Origin: Sphingobium lactosutens DS20 | GTDB taxonomy: Bacteria; Pseudomonadota; Alphaproteobacteria; Sphingomonadales; Sphingomonadaceae | Reading direction: 5' to 3' | NCBI RefSeq assembly: GCF_000445105.1 | Contig: NZ_ATDP01000081.1 | Span: 40,266 to 104,265 of the forward strand | DNA: 64,000 nt | Shown here: positions 49,095 through 60,170 of the stretch, piece after piece | How the letters are laid out: every line of letters starts with the position of its first letter | How positions within the stretch are numbered: the stretch's first letter is position 1 | Notes under the pieces: model-generated | The model's database searches: none | Told to the model about the DNA's origin: nothing | Seen by the model: the letters and a program-made list of their open reading frames with translations, nothing else | Made by a program: the position numbers and the translations under genes

Positions 49095-50093
49095 ATGACC
49101 GACCTTTCGCTCCCTTCGCTTCGCGCCGCCGCCGCCATGGTCCATGCACAGGTGCCCCCGACGCCGCAATATGCCTGGCCGCTGCTGGCGGCACGGACCG
49201 GGTGTGATGTCTGGGTCAAGCATGAGAACCACACGCCCACTGGCGCGTTCAAGGTGCGCGGTGCCATTCCCTATATCGACTGGCTGCGGCGTATGCATCC
49301 TGACGTTACCGGCATCATCACCGCGACGCGGGGCAATCACGGGCAGGCGCAGGTTCGCGCGGCCCGGGCGGCTGGGTTGTCCGTCACGATCGTCGTGCCG
49401 CACGGCAATGCGCTGGAGAAAAATGCCGCGATGCGCGGACTGGGCGCCACACTGATCGAACATGGCCATGATTTCGACAGCGCCAAGGCAGAGGCATTGC
49501 GCCTCGCGCAGGATAAAGGGCTCTATATGGTGCCTGCCTTTCATGGCGAATTGGTGCGTGGGGTCGCGAGTTACGGGCTGGAGTTGTTCGATGCGGTGCC
49601 CGACATCGACACCGTCTATGTGCCCGTGGGTTGCGGATCGGGCCTCTGCGGGACGATCGCGGCGCGTGACGCGCTGGGTCTGGACACCAAGGTCGTGGGC
49701 GTCGTATCGGCCCATGTAGACGCCGCCAAGCGATCGTTCGAGGCCGGAAAGCTGCTGGCCAGCCCCAGCGCCCATACCTTCGCCGACGGCGTCGCCGTAT
49801 GCACACCGGTACAGGAAGCGCTCGACTATTTCGGGCCGCGCGCCGACCGGTTCGTGGCGGTAAGCGATGATGAGGTCGCCGCCGCGATCCGCATTTATTG
49901 GGAAGATACGCATAATCTGGCCGAAGGGGCGGGCGCGGTGGCGCTGGCGGCGCTGATCCAGGAAAAGGAGCGAATGCGCGGCAAGACGGTTGCGGTAATC
50001 CTGTCGGGCGGTAATGGCGACAGAAGCCAGATGGCCGAAATATTGGGCGGCGGCACGCCGCGCGTTCAGCAGGATATGCGAAGGGCGATATGA
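49095..50093 (+). CDS. Threonine/serine dehydratase-like PLP enzyme
   Basis: Fold-type II PLP enzyme of 332 residues that likely deaminates threonine or serine. The PLP lysine is Lys53 in HTPTGAFKVRGA, the glycine-rich phosphate loop is PVGCGSGLCG, and ATRGNHGQ precedes the substrate pocket. There is no C-terminal ACT domain, so it is not the feedback-regulated biosynthetic IlvA. The near-terminal LSGGNGD differs slightly from the usual LSGGN-V/I-D. The ATG at 49095 gives the family start; the frame is open to 48888 inside the hemerythrin gene. Its stop overlaps the metZ ATG. Confidence 0.82.
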   Translation: MTDLSLPSLRAAAAMVHAQVPPTPQYAWPLLAARTGCDVWVKHENHTPTGAFKVRGAIPYIDWLRRMHPDVTGIITATRGNHGQAQVRAARAAGLSVTIVVPHGNALEKNAAMRGLGATLIEHGHDFDSAKAEALRLAQDKGLYMVPAFHGELVRGVASYGLELFDAVPDIDTVYVPVGCGSGLCGTIAARDALGLDTKVVGVVSAHVDAAKRSFEAGKLLASPSAHTFADGVAVCTPVQEALDYFGPRADRFVAVSDDEVAAAIRIYWEDTHNLAEGAGAVALAALIQEKERMRGKTVAVILSGGNGDRSQMAEILGGGTPRVQQDMRRAI

Positions 50094-51298
50094 AGCGGAA
50101 GAGCGGACAGAATCCCGATATCACGAGGAACTGGAAACCGGCGACGCTCGCAGTTCGGGGGGGAACCGCGCGCAGCGAATATGGCGAAACGTCCGAGGCG
50201 CTCTTTCTAACGAGTGGCTATTGCTATGACCGGGCGGAAGACGCCGCCGCGCGTTTTGCCGGCGAGCAGACGGGCATGACCTACAGCCGGCTTCAGAACC
50301 CCACGGTCGAGATGCTGGAACAGCGCATTGCCCTGCTGGAAGGGGCGGAGGCCTGTCGCGCCACAGCCACGGGCATGGCCGCCATGACCGCCGCCTTGCT
50401 GTGCCAGCTTTCAGCGGGCGATCATGTCGTTGCGGCCAAGGCGGCGTTCGGCTCCTGCCGCTGGCTGGTCGATACGCTCCTGCCCAAATTCGGCATCGCG
50501 ACGACGACGATCGACGGACGCGATACCGCTGCCTGGGAGGCAGCGATCAAGCCCAATACCAAGGTGTTTTTCTTCGAAACGCCGGCCAATCCGACGATGG
50601 ACGTGGTGGATATCGCAGCGGTGTGCGCCATCGCCAAGGCGCGCGGGATCACGACCGTTGTCGACAACGCCTTTGCCTCGCCCGCCTTGCAGCGCCCCAT
50701 GGAATATGGCGCCGATGTCGTGGCCTATAGCGCCACCAAGATGATGGACGGGCAGGGCCGCGTATTGGCGGGCGCGATTTGCGGCACGCGGGACTGGATC
50801 GATTCGGTGCTGCTGCCCTTCCATCGCAATACCGGGCCGACGCTGAGCGCGTTCAACGCCTGGGTGGTGCTCAAGGGGCTGGAGACGCTGGACCTGCGCA
50901 TCCGGCGGCAGAGCGAGAATGCGTTGAAGGTGGCGCGCTTCCTGGAAGGCCGCCTTTCCAAGGTCAATTATCCGGGACTGGAAAGCCATCCCCAACATAA
51001 GCTGGCAATGCGGCAGATGGAGGCGGCGGGGCCAATCTTCTCCCTCTATGTCGGTGGCGGTCGCGCGGAGGCGCATGGCCTGCTCAATGCGCTGGAACTG
51101 GTCGATATCAGCAACAATATCGGCGATTCCCGGTCGTTAATGACGCATCCGGCGTCGACCACCCATTATGGCATGGCCGAGGAAGCACGGCTGGAAGTCG
51201 GCATTACCGAGGATATGCTGCGCCTGAACGTAGGGCTGGAAGACCCGAACGATGTCATAGCCGATTTCGATCAGGCGCTGCGGGCGATAGGCCGTTGA
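50090..51298 (+). CDS. metZ: O-succinylhomoserine sulfhydrylase
   Basis: Makes homocysteine directly from O-succinylhomoserine and sulfide. The 402-residue protein belongs to the Cys/Met-metabolism PLP family: FETPANPTMDVVDI, the VVDNAFASP strand, and PLP Lys217 in YSATKMMDGQG. The N-terminus WKPATLAVRGGTARSEYGE and the PLP-lysine context fit MetZ rather than MetB or MetC. The ATG is inside the stop of the dehydratase gene. apaG and a LysR gene follow on the same strand, an arrangement known from related bacteria. Confidence 0.92.
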   Translation: MKRKSGQNPDITRNWKPATLAVRGGTARSEYGETSEALFLTSGYCYDRAEDAAARFAGEQTGMTYSRLQNPTVEMLEQRIALLEGAEACRATATGMAAMTAALLCQLSAGDHVVAAKAAFGSCRWLVDTLLPKFGIATTTIDGRDTAAWEAAIKPNTKVFFFETPANPTMDVVDIAAVCAIAKARGITTVVDNAFASPALQRPMEYGADVVAYSATKMMDGQGRVLAGAICGTRDWIDSVLLPFHRNTGPTLSAFNAWVVLKGLETLDLRIRRQSENALKVARFLEGRLSKVNYPGLESHPQHKLAMRQMEAAGPIFSLYVGGGRAEAHGLLNALELVDISNNIGDSRSLMTHPASTTHYGMAEEARLEVGITEDMLRLNVGLEDPNDVIADFDQALRAIGR

Positions 51299-51329
51299 CC
51301 TTATCGGGGGCAGGGCGCATCTGTCGGCC

Positions 51330-51737
51330 ATGACGACCAGCTTTGCGCTTTTCCCCTTCCACGCGACGACGCGCGATATTGGCGTGCATGTGGCCGTCAC
51401 TTATCTGCCCGAACAGTCGGAACCGGACCGGGGGCGCTGGTTCTGGGCCTATCATATCCGGATCGAGAACCGGGGCGATCACCCGGTACAGTTGCTGACC
51501 CGCCACTGGATCATCACCGATGGGCGCGGCAATCAGCAGAGCGTCGATGGCGACGGCGTGGTGGGCGAACAACCGGTGGTCCAGCCTGGCAAAAGCTATG
51601 ATTATGTGTCCGGTTGCCCGCTCGCCACGCCGACCGGGTCGATGAAGGGCAGCTATCGCATGATCGGGCTGGACGGCGAGATATTCGAAGTGAAAATCCC
51701 GCATTTCGCGCTGATTGCCCCGGCGGTCGCGGAATGA
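51330..51737 (+). CDS. apaG: ApaG family protein
   Basis: A 135-residue all-beta fibronectin-III-like protein. Landmarks are RWFWAYHIRIENRGDHPVQL, LLTRHWIITDGRG, VVGEQPVVQPGKSYDYVSG and TPTGSMKGSY, all typical of ApaG. The biochemical role is unresolved; E. coli mutants affect Co2+/Mg2+ tolerance and diadenosine tetraphosphate. It sits 31 nt after metZ and its stop overlaps the LysR start by 4 nt. Confidence 0.94.
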   Translation: MTTSFALFPFHATTRDIGVHVAVTYLPEQSEPDRGRWFWAYHIRIENRGDHPVQLLTRHWIITDGRGNQQSVDGDGVVGEQPVVQPGKSYDYVSGCPLATPTGSMKGSYRMIGLDGEIFEVKIPHFALIAPAVAE

Positions 51738-52525
51738 AGCGGACGCATCTGCCGTTGAACGGCCTGCGCGTTCTGGACGCGGCCGCGCGGCATCTGTCTT
51801 TCACGCGTGCCGCCGATGAACTTGCCGTGACGCCGGCAGCGGTCGGGCAGCAAATTCGCGCGTTGGAGGATATGCTGGGCGTCGTGCTGTTTCGGCGCAC
51901 GCCCAAGGGGCTGGAACTGACCCCGGAAACCGAAGCCGGGCTGGAGGCCCTGCGCGCCGGCTTCCTGCAATTTGAGGAAGCGGTGCGGGCGATGCAGGCC
52001 GGGCAGTCGAGCAGTGCGCTCACCATCGCCGCGCCGCGCGACATCACCGCCAAATGGTTGCAGCCGCGCCTTGCGGCTTATGCCGCGAGCCAGCCCGACC
52101 TGACATTTCAGCTGGTCGCGGCGGACGACGCGCTCGATTTTACCGAGGCCAATCTGGACCTGGCGCTGCGGCTTGCGGATGGTCCGGGCGAGCATGAAGG
52201 GGTCAAGATCGGCGAACCCGCCTATGTGACGGTCGAGGCGGCCACCGGCGGCCCTGATCTGCGGATCGATTGGCCGGGATGTGCGGCTGGCGACCGGCCG
52301 GCGGTCATCCGCGTCGCCGATGGCGGCCTTGCGATCGAGGCGGCGGCAAACGGCTTTGGACGCGCGCGCGTGCCGCAATTGCTGGCCCACGCGGACATCG
52401 CCGCCGGGCGGGTGCGCCAGGTCGGGGAGGCCGCGCCGGCGCTGCTCGCTTACTGGCTGATCGCGCCGCTGCCGCAATGGCGGCAGAAGAAGGTCAAGGC
52501 GCTGGTGGAGGCCTTGACGGCCTGA
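51734..52525 (+). CDS. LysR-family transcriptional regulator (GcvA-like)
   Basis: DNA-binding regulator of 263 residues. The winged helix-turn-helix at the N-terminus, LPLNGLRVLDAAARHLSFTRAADELAVTPAAV in parts, followed by QQIRALEDMLGV and LFRR, matches the GcvA subgroup. The effector domain (about 90-263) is about 35-40 residues shorter than usual, mostly in the last third. The start overlaps the apaG stop; the upstream frame to 51614 lies within apaG. Regulation of metZ is a natural guess, but the gene is co-directional and last in the run. Confidence 0.85.
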   Translation: MKRTHLPLNGLRVLDAAARHLSFTRAADELAVTPAAVGQQIRALEDMLGVVLFRRTPKGLELTPETEAGLEALRAGFLQFEEAVRAMQAGQSSSALTIAAPRDITAKWLQPRLAAYAASQPDLTFQLVAADDALDFTEANLDLALRLADGPGEHEGVKIGEPAYVTVEAATGGPDLRIDWPGCAAGDRPAVIRVADGGLAIEAAANGFGRARVPQLLAHADIAAGRVRQVGEAAPALLAYWLIAPLPQWRQKKVKALVEALTA

Positions 52526-52533
52526 TCCCCTGG

Positions 52534-53217
52534 TCAGTGACGGAAGAACAGTGTTACGGACGCAACATGATTGACGCGCGTATTACCGCCGCGCTGATTG
52601 ATGATCTGGTTGAGATAGCCCACCTCCAGCGTGGAAGCGCCGGGCAGGCCCACCTCCGCCCCGATGAAGCTGCGTAGCTGATCGAAGCCGTCGCGCGCAC
52701 CCCAGTCGGTGTCGTTCAGTGCAACGAAACCTTCGGCATAGACCAGCGCGTTGAGCGCATCGCTGTTTGGCTCAAGCGGCTTTTCATAGCGGAGCATTTC
52801 GCGCAGCCGCCAGCCCATGTCATTGCCGTCAGACCGCCAGCGTTGCTCAAGGCGGGTGCGAGACGACAATTCGCCCGCCCAGGGTTTGCCGAGCGTCCAG
52901 TTGAGTTGCTGAAAGCTGCGTTCCTCATTGACGTCCTTGCCGCCCTCGACCGGCGCGGCGATATGGGCAAAGCCCTGATAGAACGTCACCGAAGGCGAGA
53001 ATTTCCAGCCGATAGCGCCGCGAAACAGCGCCTGGTCGATCCGGGATACGCCATCGCCTACGCGCGGCTGTATTTCGGCGAAGTAGACAAGGTCGTCCTT
53101 GATCGATCCCATGCTGGTGAGGTTGAGCCAGAATTGTTCGTCCTGGCTCGTTTCGGCGGAAGCGGGCGCACCGACCAGGATCAGGGCGGCGGCAAGGCAT
53201 GGAAACAGGCGGTGCAT
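52534..53217 (-). CDS. DUF2490-family exported protein
   Basis: A 227-residue protein with a clear Sec signal peptide (cleavage after APASA, residue 21). The remainder is beta-rich with segments typical of DUF2490: EQFWLNLTSMGSI, a middle FYQGFAHI strand, RTRLEQRWRS, and a terminal aromatic strand SVTLFFRH. Such proteins are probably small outer-membrane barrels; no function is known. It converges with the LysR gene and stands alone. Confidence 0.82.
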   Translation of the reverse strand: MHRLFPCLAAALILVGAPASAETSQDEQFWLNLTSMGSIKDDLVYFAEIQPRVGDGVSRIDQALFRGAIGWKFSPSVTFYQGFAHIAAPVEGGKDVNEERSFQQLNWTLGKPWAGELSSRTRLEQRWRSDGNDMGWRLREMLRYEKPLEPNSDALNALVYAEGFVALNDTDWGARDGFDQLRSFIGAEVGLPGASTLEVGYLNQIINQRGGNTRVNHVASVTLFFRH

Positions 53218-53309
53218 GATGGTCCGGGGCAGGGGGCAACAAGGCAGCAGCCTTTAGGCCCCCGATGTTTCCCGGCCATGTCTGCGTGGTGACTTACTGT
53301 GCCAGGCGA

Positions 53310-55007
<1,698 letters not shown>

Positions 55008-55682
55008 TCAGCCTTTTTGCGCAAACCAGATGACATGGCGTGGCCCTTTGCCATTATCACGGGCACGAACGGCGACTTCGTCGACACGAAAGCCGGCGCT
55101 GCGCAGGCGGCGGGTGAAGGCGTCATCCGACCCTGCCGACCATATGGCGAGAATGCCGCCTGGCCGAAGCGCCGCGCGCGCGGCTTGCAGGCCCTTTGCA
55201 TCATAGAGCCGGTCGTTGGCGGCGGCAGTGAGGCCATCGGGTCCATTGTCGACATCGAGCAGGATCGCGTCATAGCTGCCCTGCGCGTTAGCAATTACGG
55301 CCACGACATCGTCAATTACCAGATGCACGCGCGGATCGTCGAGGCATCCGGCCGCAAGCTCCGCCATCGGGCCGCGCGCCCACTCGATGATTTCGGGCAC
55401 CAGTTCGGCCACAGTGATGCGCGCGTCCGCCGACAGCGCGCCCAGCGCCGCACGCAGGGTGAAGCCCATGCCATAGCCACCGATCAACAGATGCGGGGCC
55501 TTCCCATCGCGCAGCCGGTCGATCGTCATCAGCGCAAGCTGCTTTTCCGACCCGCTCATGCGGCTGCTCATCAGCTCGTTTCGGTCTAGCACGATCATAT
55601 GGTCGCCGCCGCGCCGATAGAGTTTCAGTTCCTGCCCGCCCGGAACGATGGCGGAGCCCAAATATTCGCGCGGCGTCATCAT
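55008..55682 (-). CDS. Spermidine synthase-like / SAM-dependent methyltransferase-fold protein
   Basis: A 224-residue Rossmann protein of the spermidine-synthase-like family. After a short beta N-terminus (LYRRGGDHMIVLDRNELMSSR) the cofactor region LLIGGYGMGFTLRAAL and VAELVPEIIEWARG follow, then VVAVIANAQGSYDAILLDVDNGPDG. The aspartate expected in the active-site loop is in this last stretch. Full-length polyamine synthases are about 280 residues with a longer N-terminal barrel, so a role other than spermidine synthesis is likely. Two adjacent ATGs (55682, 55679) follow AGGA. Confidence 0.75.
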   Translation of the reverse strand: MMTPREYLGSAIVPGGQELKLYRRGGDHMIVLDRNELMSSRMSGSEKQLALMTIDRLRDGKAPHLLIGGYGMGFTLRAALGALSADARITVAELVPEIIEWARGPMAELAAGCLDDPRVHLVIDDVVAVIANAQGSYDAILLDVDNGPDGLTAAANDRLYDAKGLQAARAALRPGGILAIWSAGSDDAFTRRLRSAGFRVDEVAVRARDNGKGPRHVIWFAQKG

Positions 55683-55846
55683 GATGTCCTAACAGCTCAA
55701 AAAATCGTCTTGCGCATGGCAGCTTGGCTTGCGTCGTGCAAATGCTACAGGCCGTCGCGCGTTTGGACCGGTGCTTGGCCGACCGGCGCCGGCGATGCTA
55801 TCCGCCGCTCATCCCCCCCGAATCGACACAGGCAAATTTCCCTTCC

Positions 55847-56305
55847 ATGCGCTATTTTCTCGACACAGAATTTAACGGTTTTGGCGGCACGCTGATCAGC
55901 GTTGCCCTGGTTCCCGAACATGGCGATCAGGAATGCTATGTTTCGCTGCCGTTGCCCGAAGTGATCGAGCCGTGGGTGGCAGGGCACGTCATTCCTTATC
56001 TTCGCCATGTGCCGCCGGGTATCGATCATGAGCTGGATCGCGTCGAGGCGGCCGACCTCGTCGCGGCCTATCTGGCCGGCGATTCCGACCCGGTGATTAT
56101 CGCGGACTGGCCGGAGGATCTGGCGCATTTTTGCGCGCTGTTGGTGACGGGGCCGGGACGGATGGCGGGCGTCGATTTCGGCCTGAAGCTGGAACTCATC
56201 AACGCAGCGGGCTTCAGCGCGGCCGCCAACAGCCGCGTGCCGCACAATGCACTGCACGATGCGCGGGCGCTGCGTGATTTCTACATGCTGGACCGGGCCG
56301 GCTGA
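55847..56305 (+). CDS. DEDDh 3'-5' exoribonuclease (Rv2179c-like)
   Basis: A compact 152-residue exonuclease of the Rv2179c-like family. Exonuclease motif I is FLDTEF with Asp6 and Glu8, motif II is IADWPEDL with Asp87, and motif III is HNALHD with His133 and Asp138, giving a full DEDDh set. The start MRYFLDTEF at 55847 is the family N-terminus; the open frame to 55724 is not used. It is divergent from the spermidine-synthase-like gene and its last 25 nt overlap the end of the convergent membrane-protein gene. Confidence 0.8.
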   Translation: MRYFLDTEFNGFGGTLISVALVPEHGDQECYVSLPLPEVIEPWVAGHVIPYLRHVPPGIDHELDRVEAADLVAAYLAGDSDPVIIADWPEDLAHFCALLVTGPGRMAGVDFGLKLELINAAGFSAAANSRVPHNALHDARALRDFYMLDRAG

Positions 56306-58074
56306 GCCCTGCCGATTCGGCTGCGCTCCAGCCACCAGAGCAGGGCGCTCACCAACAGCCAGGCGGCCGCGAAGGGCCAGGCGGGACCAGGCGTTTGCCG
56401 CGTCGCTTCGGCGGCGGCTGTCGGGCCGCCGCGCAGCAACGCTGTTGCGTCCCTGTTACGAATGCTTTTCATGGCGGTCAGGGCATCGTCCGGCTGGACG
56501 TAGAAGGACATGCTTCCCGCCTTTGTGACGAGCCGATGCCATCCCGGCTGCGCAGGCCAGAACGCGGCGCAATCCGCAACGGGTTGCAGAGCAATAGCGC
56601 GACCGTCGGGCTGCTCGACGGAGGCGCGCGGAGCAGTTCCGCACAGCGCTACACGTTCGCCTGCCCAACTGATCGCTGGGGGTGAGGCGAGCCTTGGTGC
56701 GGGGCGGACGACCGCGCGAATGAGGCCTCTCCACCAGTCGTCATAAAGGGGCGTTCGCCCGGTAAGAACGAGCGCGTAGCTGTCGATGCCGGTAAAAAGC
56801 GCGACACGCCCTCGTCCCTGCGGCCGCCACGCAGCAATGGGCGCGTCGCCCGCATCGTGCAGCAGGGCCGCAGACGTTCCGCCCAAGGGCGAGAGCGCCA
56901 GACGGCTGACGTCCGGAAGGAAATCGGCAGGCAAACGCAGATCATCCGGCAAAATTTCAGTCGGGATGCCAAGGCGCGTGCGCGCAATAGGGGCAGGGCC
57001 CGCTGTTGGCAGGGCCAGAGGGGCAATGCTGTTGGCGCCGGTGAGGGCAAACCCCAAATTGCGCCACTGGGATAGAGTCGCGGCGTCCAGCGGGCCGGTG
57101 GGGCGAAGTATCAGGCCCAGGCCGTTGCGCACCGCGGCCATGAGGGCGGTTCGCTGGCCGCCCAGCGCCGCCCAGCTTCGATCATCTATCACAATGATGT
57201 CGAATCGGCCGAGCGTGGCGGCATTGATGGCGATCGGGGCATCCCCCAGCGAGATGCCGCCGCCTGCGCTGATCTGGCTCATGACGTCGAACCCTGCGTC
57301 GGTGGCCCAGCGGCGAAGATATTTTATTTCAGGTCCAGGCGCTGCGGCAAGGAGCAGGAGGCGCTGCGGCTTTGGCTGCAGGACGACCAGCGGGACCGAC
57401 GCCTGCGCAACGGTGCGATCCTTGATTCGAACACGCAAGGTGAAGAGGCTGTTTCCTGCGGCGCGCGCCGTGCCGGTCAGGCGCACATGCCCCTGCTGAT
57501 CGGGCGTTGTCCTGTCCGTCACGCGTCCGGCCGGATCGAGCAATTCGACGATTGCATTGTTCGTCGGTGAGACTGTGGCGCCCACATCGAAGCTTTCTCC
57601 GGGAGCGGCGGCAGTTGGTGGTGTCAGGGACAGGATACCGCTTCCTTGAGCGGGCGGGTCGAAGCGCACGGCAAGGCCCGATGCGGCCTCAATGTCGCGG
57701 GGGGTGAGGCCAGACCCCAGCACCGTGATGCGCTGAGCCTCCGGATGGCGGCGCAGGCCGGTGGCGAGATCGGGCACATGCTCGGCGCCCTGGATAGGGC
57801 CGGCTTCCGGCAGGGCCAGCGTGGGTGCGCCAGAATTGGGGGTGAAGCGAGGGGCGCCGGCGGTCGCAATGATGAGAGCGCCGCTCTCGACCGGAATCGG
57901 CGGCGGGTACAAAGTCATGAACAGCAATGCGGCGCAGGTGGGTTGCAAGACGAGCAACGCGACGAATCGCGGCCAGCGCGGATGGGGCGATGCGCGATTC
58001 CACAGGATGAGGCGAATGGCTGAAATCAGGACGGCGATCGCCAGGATCGCGGCAGTGACATGCTCCAGTCTCAT
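56281..58074 (-). CDS. Large membrane protein of the MoxR cluster
   Basis: A 597-residue protein with two N-terminal membrane helices (about 7-24 and 37-55), a large periplasmic part, and one helix near the C-terminus (about 568-585). The middle contains an Ig-like beta segment (about 150-230) and a Rossmann-like region (about 235-330, with LLLLAAAPGPEIKYLRRW and FDIIVIDDRSWAAL) that resembles a degenerate glutamine-amidotransferase/Bat-type domain. I do not know a function. It is the last gene of the cluster and its start overlaps the DUF4175 stop by 4 nt. Confidence 0.65.
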   Translation of the reverse strand: MRLEHVTAAILAIAVLISAIRLILWNRASPHPRWPRFVALLVLQPTCAALLFMTLYPPPIPVESGALIIATAGAPRFTPNSGAPTLALPEAGPIQGAEHVPDLATGLRRHPEAQRITVLGSGLTPRDIEAASGLAVRFDPPAQGSGILSLTPPTAAAPGESFDVGATVSPTNNAIVELLDPAGRVTDRTTPDQQGHVRLTGTARAAGNSLFTLRVRIKDRTVAQASVPLVVLQPKPQRLLLLAAAPGPEIKYLRRWATDAGFDVMSQISAGGGISLGDAPIAINAATLGRFDIIVIDDRSWAALGGQRTALMAAVRNGLGLILRPTGPLDAATLSQWRNLGFALTGANSIAPLALPTAGPAPIARTRLGIPTEILPDDLRLPADFLPDVSRLALSPLGGTSAALLHDAGDAPIAAWRPQGRGRVALFTGIDSYALVLTGRTPLYDDWWRGLIRAVVRPAPRLASPPAISWAGERVALCGTAPRASVEQPDGRAIALQPVADCAAFWPAQPGWHRLVTKAGSMSFYVQPDDALTAMKSIRNRDATALLRGGPTAAAEATRQTPGPAWPFAAAWLLVSALLWWLERSRIGRAQPARSSM

Positions 58075-60170
58075 GAACCGCCCCCCCCTATCATTTGCAG
58101 ATAGCGGGCGCCCATGTCGTCGGGACGTCGCCTCGGCAAGGCTTGGCCCATCGGTCGTTCCATGGCGGTCCAGAGCAGGGATTGCAGACGGGCGCGACAG
58201 GCTGCGCAGCGCGGGCTTTGGCGCAGGGTGTCGATTGCGGCGGTGAGCGCCAGCGGATCGGGCAGCCGCCCTTCATTGGCGCGGACCCAGTTCCCAAGCG
58301 CTGTCAGGTCGGGAGCGGCGCTGCCCTCCAGCGCACGCCATGCCGATGCGGCGGGGCCATCGCTGCTTTTGACGCCTGCAAGGGGAAGCGTCCGGCTCGC
58401 AATGCCGTCCCGCTCGCCTGTCATGCGGCGGCTAGGATCGATGGGCGGAAGTTCAGGGCCGACTTTCGACAGGAAGATGCGTGTTGCCTGCTGCACTTCC
58501 TTGATGAAACGCAGGGCGCGGTTGGCATAAGGCAGGGCAAGGTCTGGCCGCCCCTGCTTGAGTTCGCGTTCCGACCCCCACATTTCATCGACCGCTTTTT
58601 TCAGGATCGCACGCGTTTCCGGGTCGAGGCTGGAGGCAGGGGATTCGTCATGAGGGTGGCCAAATTCCGCCAGCACATCTTCGGGGGCGCCGAAACCTGC
58701 GCTCGCTTTGGCGGGCGGGCCATGATCGTGGCCATCCCCATCCGAATGACCCTGCGCATCGGCGGTTGGCAGCGTGGGTTCGCCCTCCTCTTCGCCGCCA
58801 AGAAACTGGCTGTAGCGGCCGCGCAGGATTTGCTGATCGTTGCCGATCGTGCCGGAATTGGCGAGGTAGCGATCGGCCGAGAGGCTGCCCTTGCGTTTGA
58901 GAAGGGCTTCGGCGTCGATGATGATTTGACGCTGGCTGCGGAAATAGGCGGGCAGGGTGGTGTTCACCATGCCTTCCAATCCGCTGCTTTCCGGCGCGCG
59001 GGCCGATGGCCACCGCAGAATGACGCTGGGGCCGCGCACCTCCTGCGGGCTGGGGCTGCGATTGTCGCGGACGATGAGTTGCACCACCATGTCCCCGCCC
59101 GCTGCAAAGCCGAAGCGTGCAAAATCGAGACTGGGGGCGAAACGGCGATCGCGGGCTGCGCCGGTGCCGCTGACGGGAATTTCTCGTTCGGAAAAGGTCA
59201 CATTTTCGCCTTCGCCAATGGCAAGCGTGACGCGCAAGCGGGCGGATGCTGCCACTCCATAATCATCGGTCGCGGCAAAGGCTGGAGTCCAGATGCGTTG
59301 GCCCGGCTTTACGAGGGTTAACGCCGGGCTGAGCGCTTTCACCTGCGGCGGGTTGTCGGGTAGCGCATCGATGCGATGAAGCGGCGGGGTAGGGCCGCGA
59401 CCGGCGGCGGCATCGACCCGGTACAGGAAGGACCGATCCAGCGTCATGCCTGCGATCCAGCTATCGCCATCGCGGCGAAGTGTTACCGGCTTGCCATCGA
59501 CCAGCAACAGGCGGGGGGCCTCTGCTGCCGGATCAAATCGCAAGGTCCATTCCAGCCGCGAACCGAGCGGCGCTTGCGCATCAAGCCTGGCGGAGTCGCG
59601 CTTGGGAAGCGCGGTATAGGCAGGTGGCAGGATGCGGAGATTTTGGGCAATCAGTCGCGGAAGGCCGGGCGCGGCGGCGATGCCTTCCTGGCTGGGCGCA
59701 AGGGGCGGCGGACCTTCGCCGGGGCGCGGCCACAGCACCATGGCGACGACGATGAGGACGGCTGCGCACGACAGTGCAATCAACCACCCCCTTGACCAAG
59801 GAGCAGCGAGGTCGTGCGGCGACCCTTGGTCGAGGCGATCGGCGATCCGTGCGCGCTGAAGCGCCTGAAGGGGGGTCGGTATCGCAGGGGGGAGGAAAAG
59901 CAGGGCACTGCTGTCCTCCAGGTCCGGGCGGGTTGCATCCAGGCGGCGGATGAGCCAGGCGCGGTCATGGCTAATGGCCCGTTTGCGGGCGATGAGCAGC
60001 GCAAGTCCGACCCCGAGCACAGCCATCGCGAGCGCGACAGAAGGGCCGAAGACGCGCCAGGCCATAGCCGAAAGTGCGGCAAGGACAGGCAGGGCGAGGC
60101 CAATTATATCAAGGACCGACCGCCGGCGCGCCGGGGCGACCCATTGTGCAAAAAGACTCTCGGCGCTCAT
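58071..60170 (-). CDS. DUF4175-family membrane protein
   Basis: A 699-residue protein matching the DUF4175 pattern: two N-terminal helices (about 22-37 and 44-60), a soluble loop, a third helix (about 125-147), then a large periplasmic region. The beta part around 180-400 includes NLRILPPAYTALPKR and ATDDYGVAASARLRVTLA, typical of the family. A His/Asp-rich linker (about residues 478-515, with GHDHG and GHPHDE) and a helical C-terminal domain with CAACRARLQSLL follow. It overlaps the BatA-like gene upstream by 4 nt. Members cluster with MoxR and DUF58 genes; function is unknown. Confidence 0.8.
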   Translation of the reverse strand: MSAESLFAQWVAPARRRSVLDIIGLALPVLAALSAMAWRVFGPSVALAMAVLGVGLALLIARKRAISHDRAWLIRRLDATRPDLEDSSALLFLPPAIPTPLQALQRARIADRLDQGSPHDLAAPWSRGWLIALSCAAVLIVVAMVLWPRPGEGPPPLAPSQEGIAAAPGLPRLIAQNLRILPPAYTALPKRDSARLDAQAPLGSRLEWTLRFDPAAEAPRLLLVDGKPVTLRRDGDSWIAGMTLDRSFLYRVDAAAGRGPTPPLHRIDALPDNPPQVKALSPALTLVKPGQRIWTPAFAATDDYGVAASARLRVTLAIGEGENVTFSEREIPVSGTGAARDRRFAPSLDFARFGFAAGGDMVVQLIVRDNRSPSPQEVRGPSVILRWPSARAPESSGLEGMVNTTLPAYFRSQRQIIIDAEALLKRKGSLSADRYLANSGTIGNDQQILRGRYSQFLGGEEEGEPTLPTADAQGHSDGDGHDHGPPAKASAGFGAPEDVLAEFGHPHDESPASSLDPETRAILKKAVDEMWGSERELKQGRPDLALPYANRALRFIKEVQQATRIFLSKVGPELPPIDPSRRMTGERDGIASRTLPLAGVKSSDGPAASAWRALEGSAAPDLTALGNWVRANEGRLPDPLALTAAIDTLRQSPRCAACRARLQSLLWTAMERPMGQALPRRRPDDMGARYLQMIGGGGS

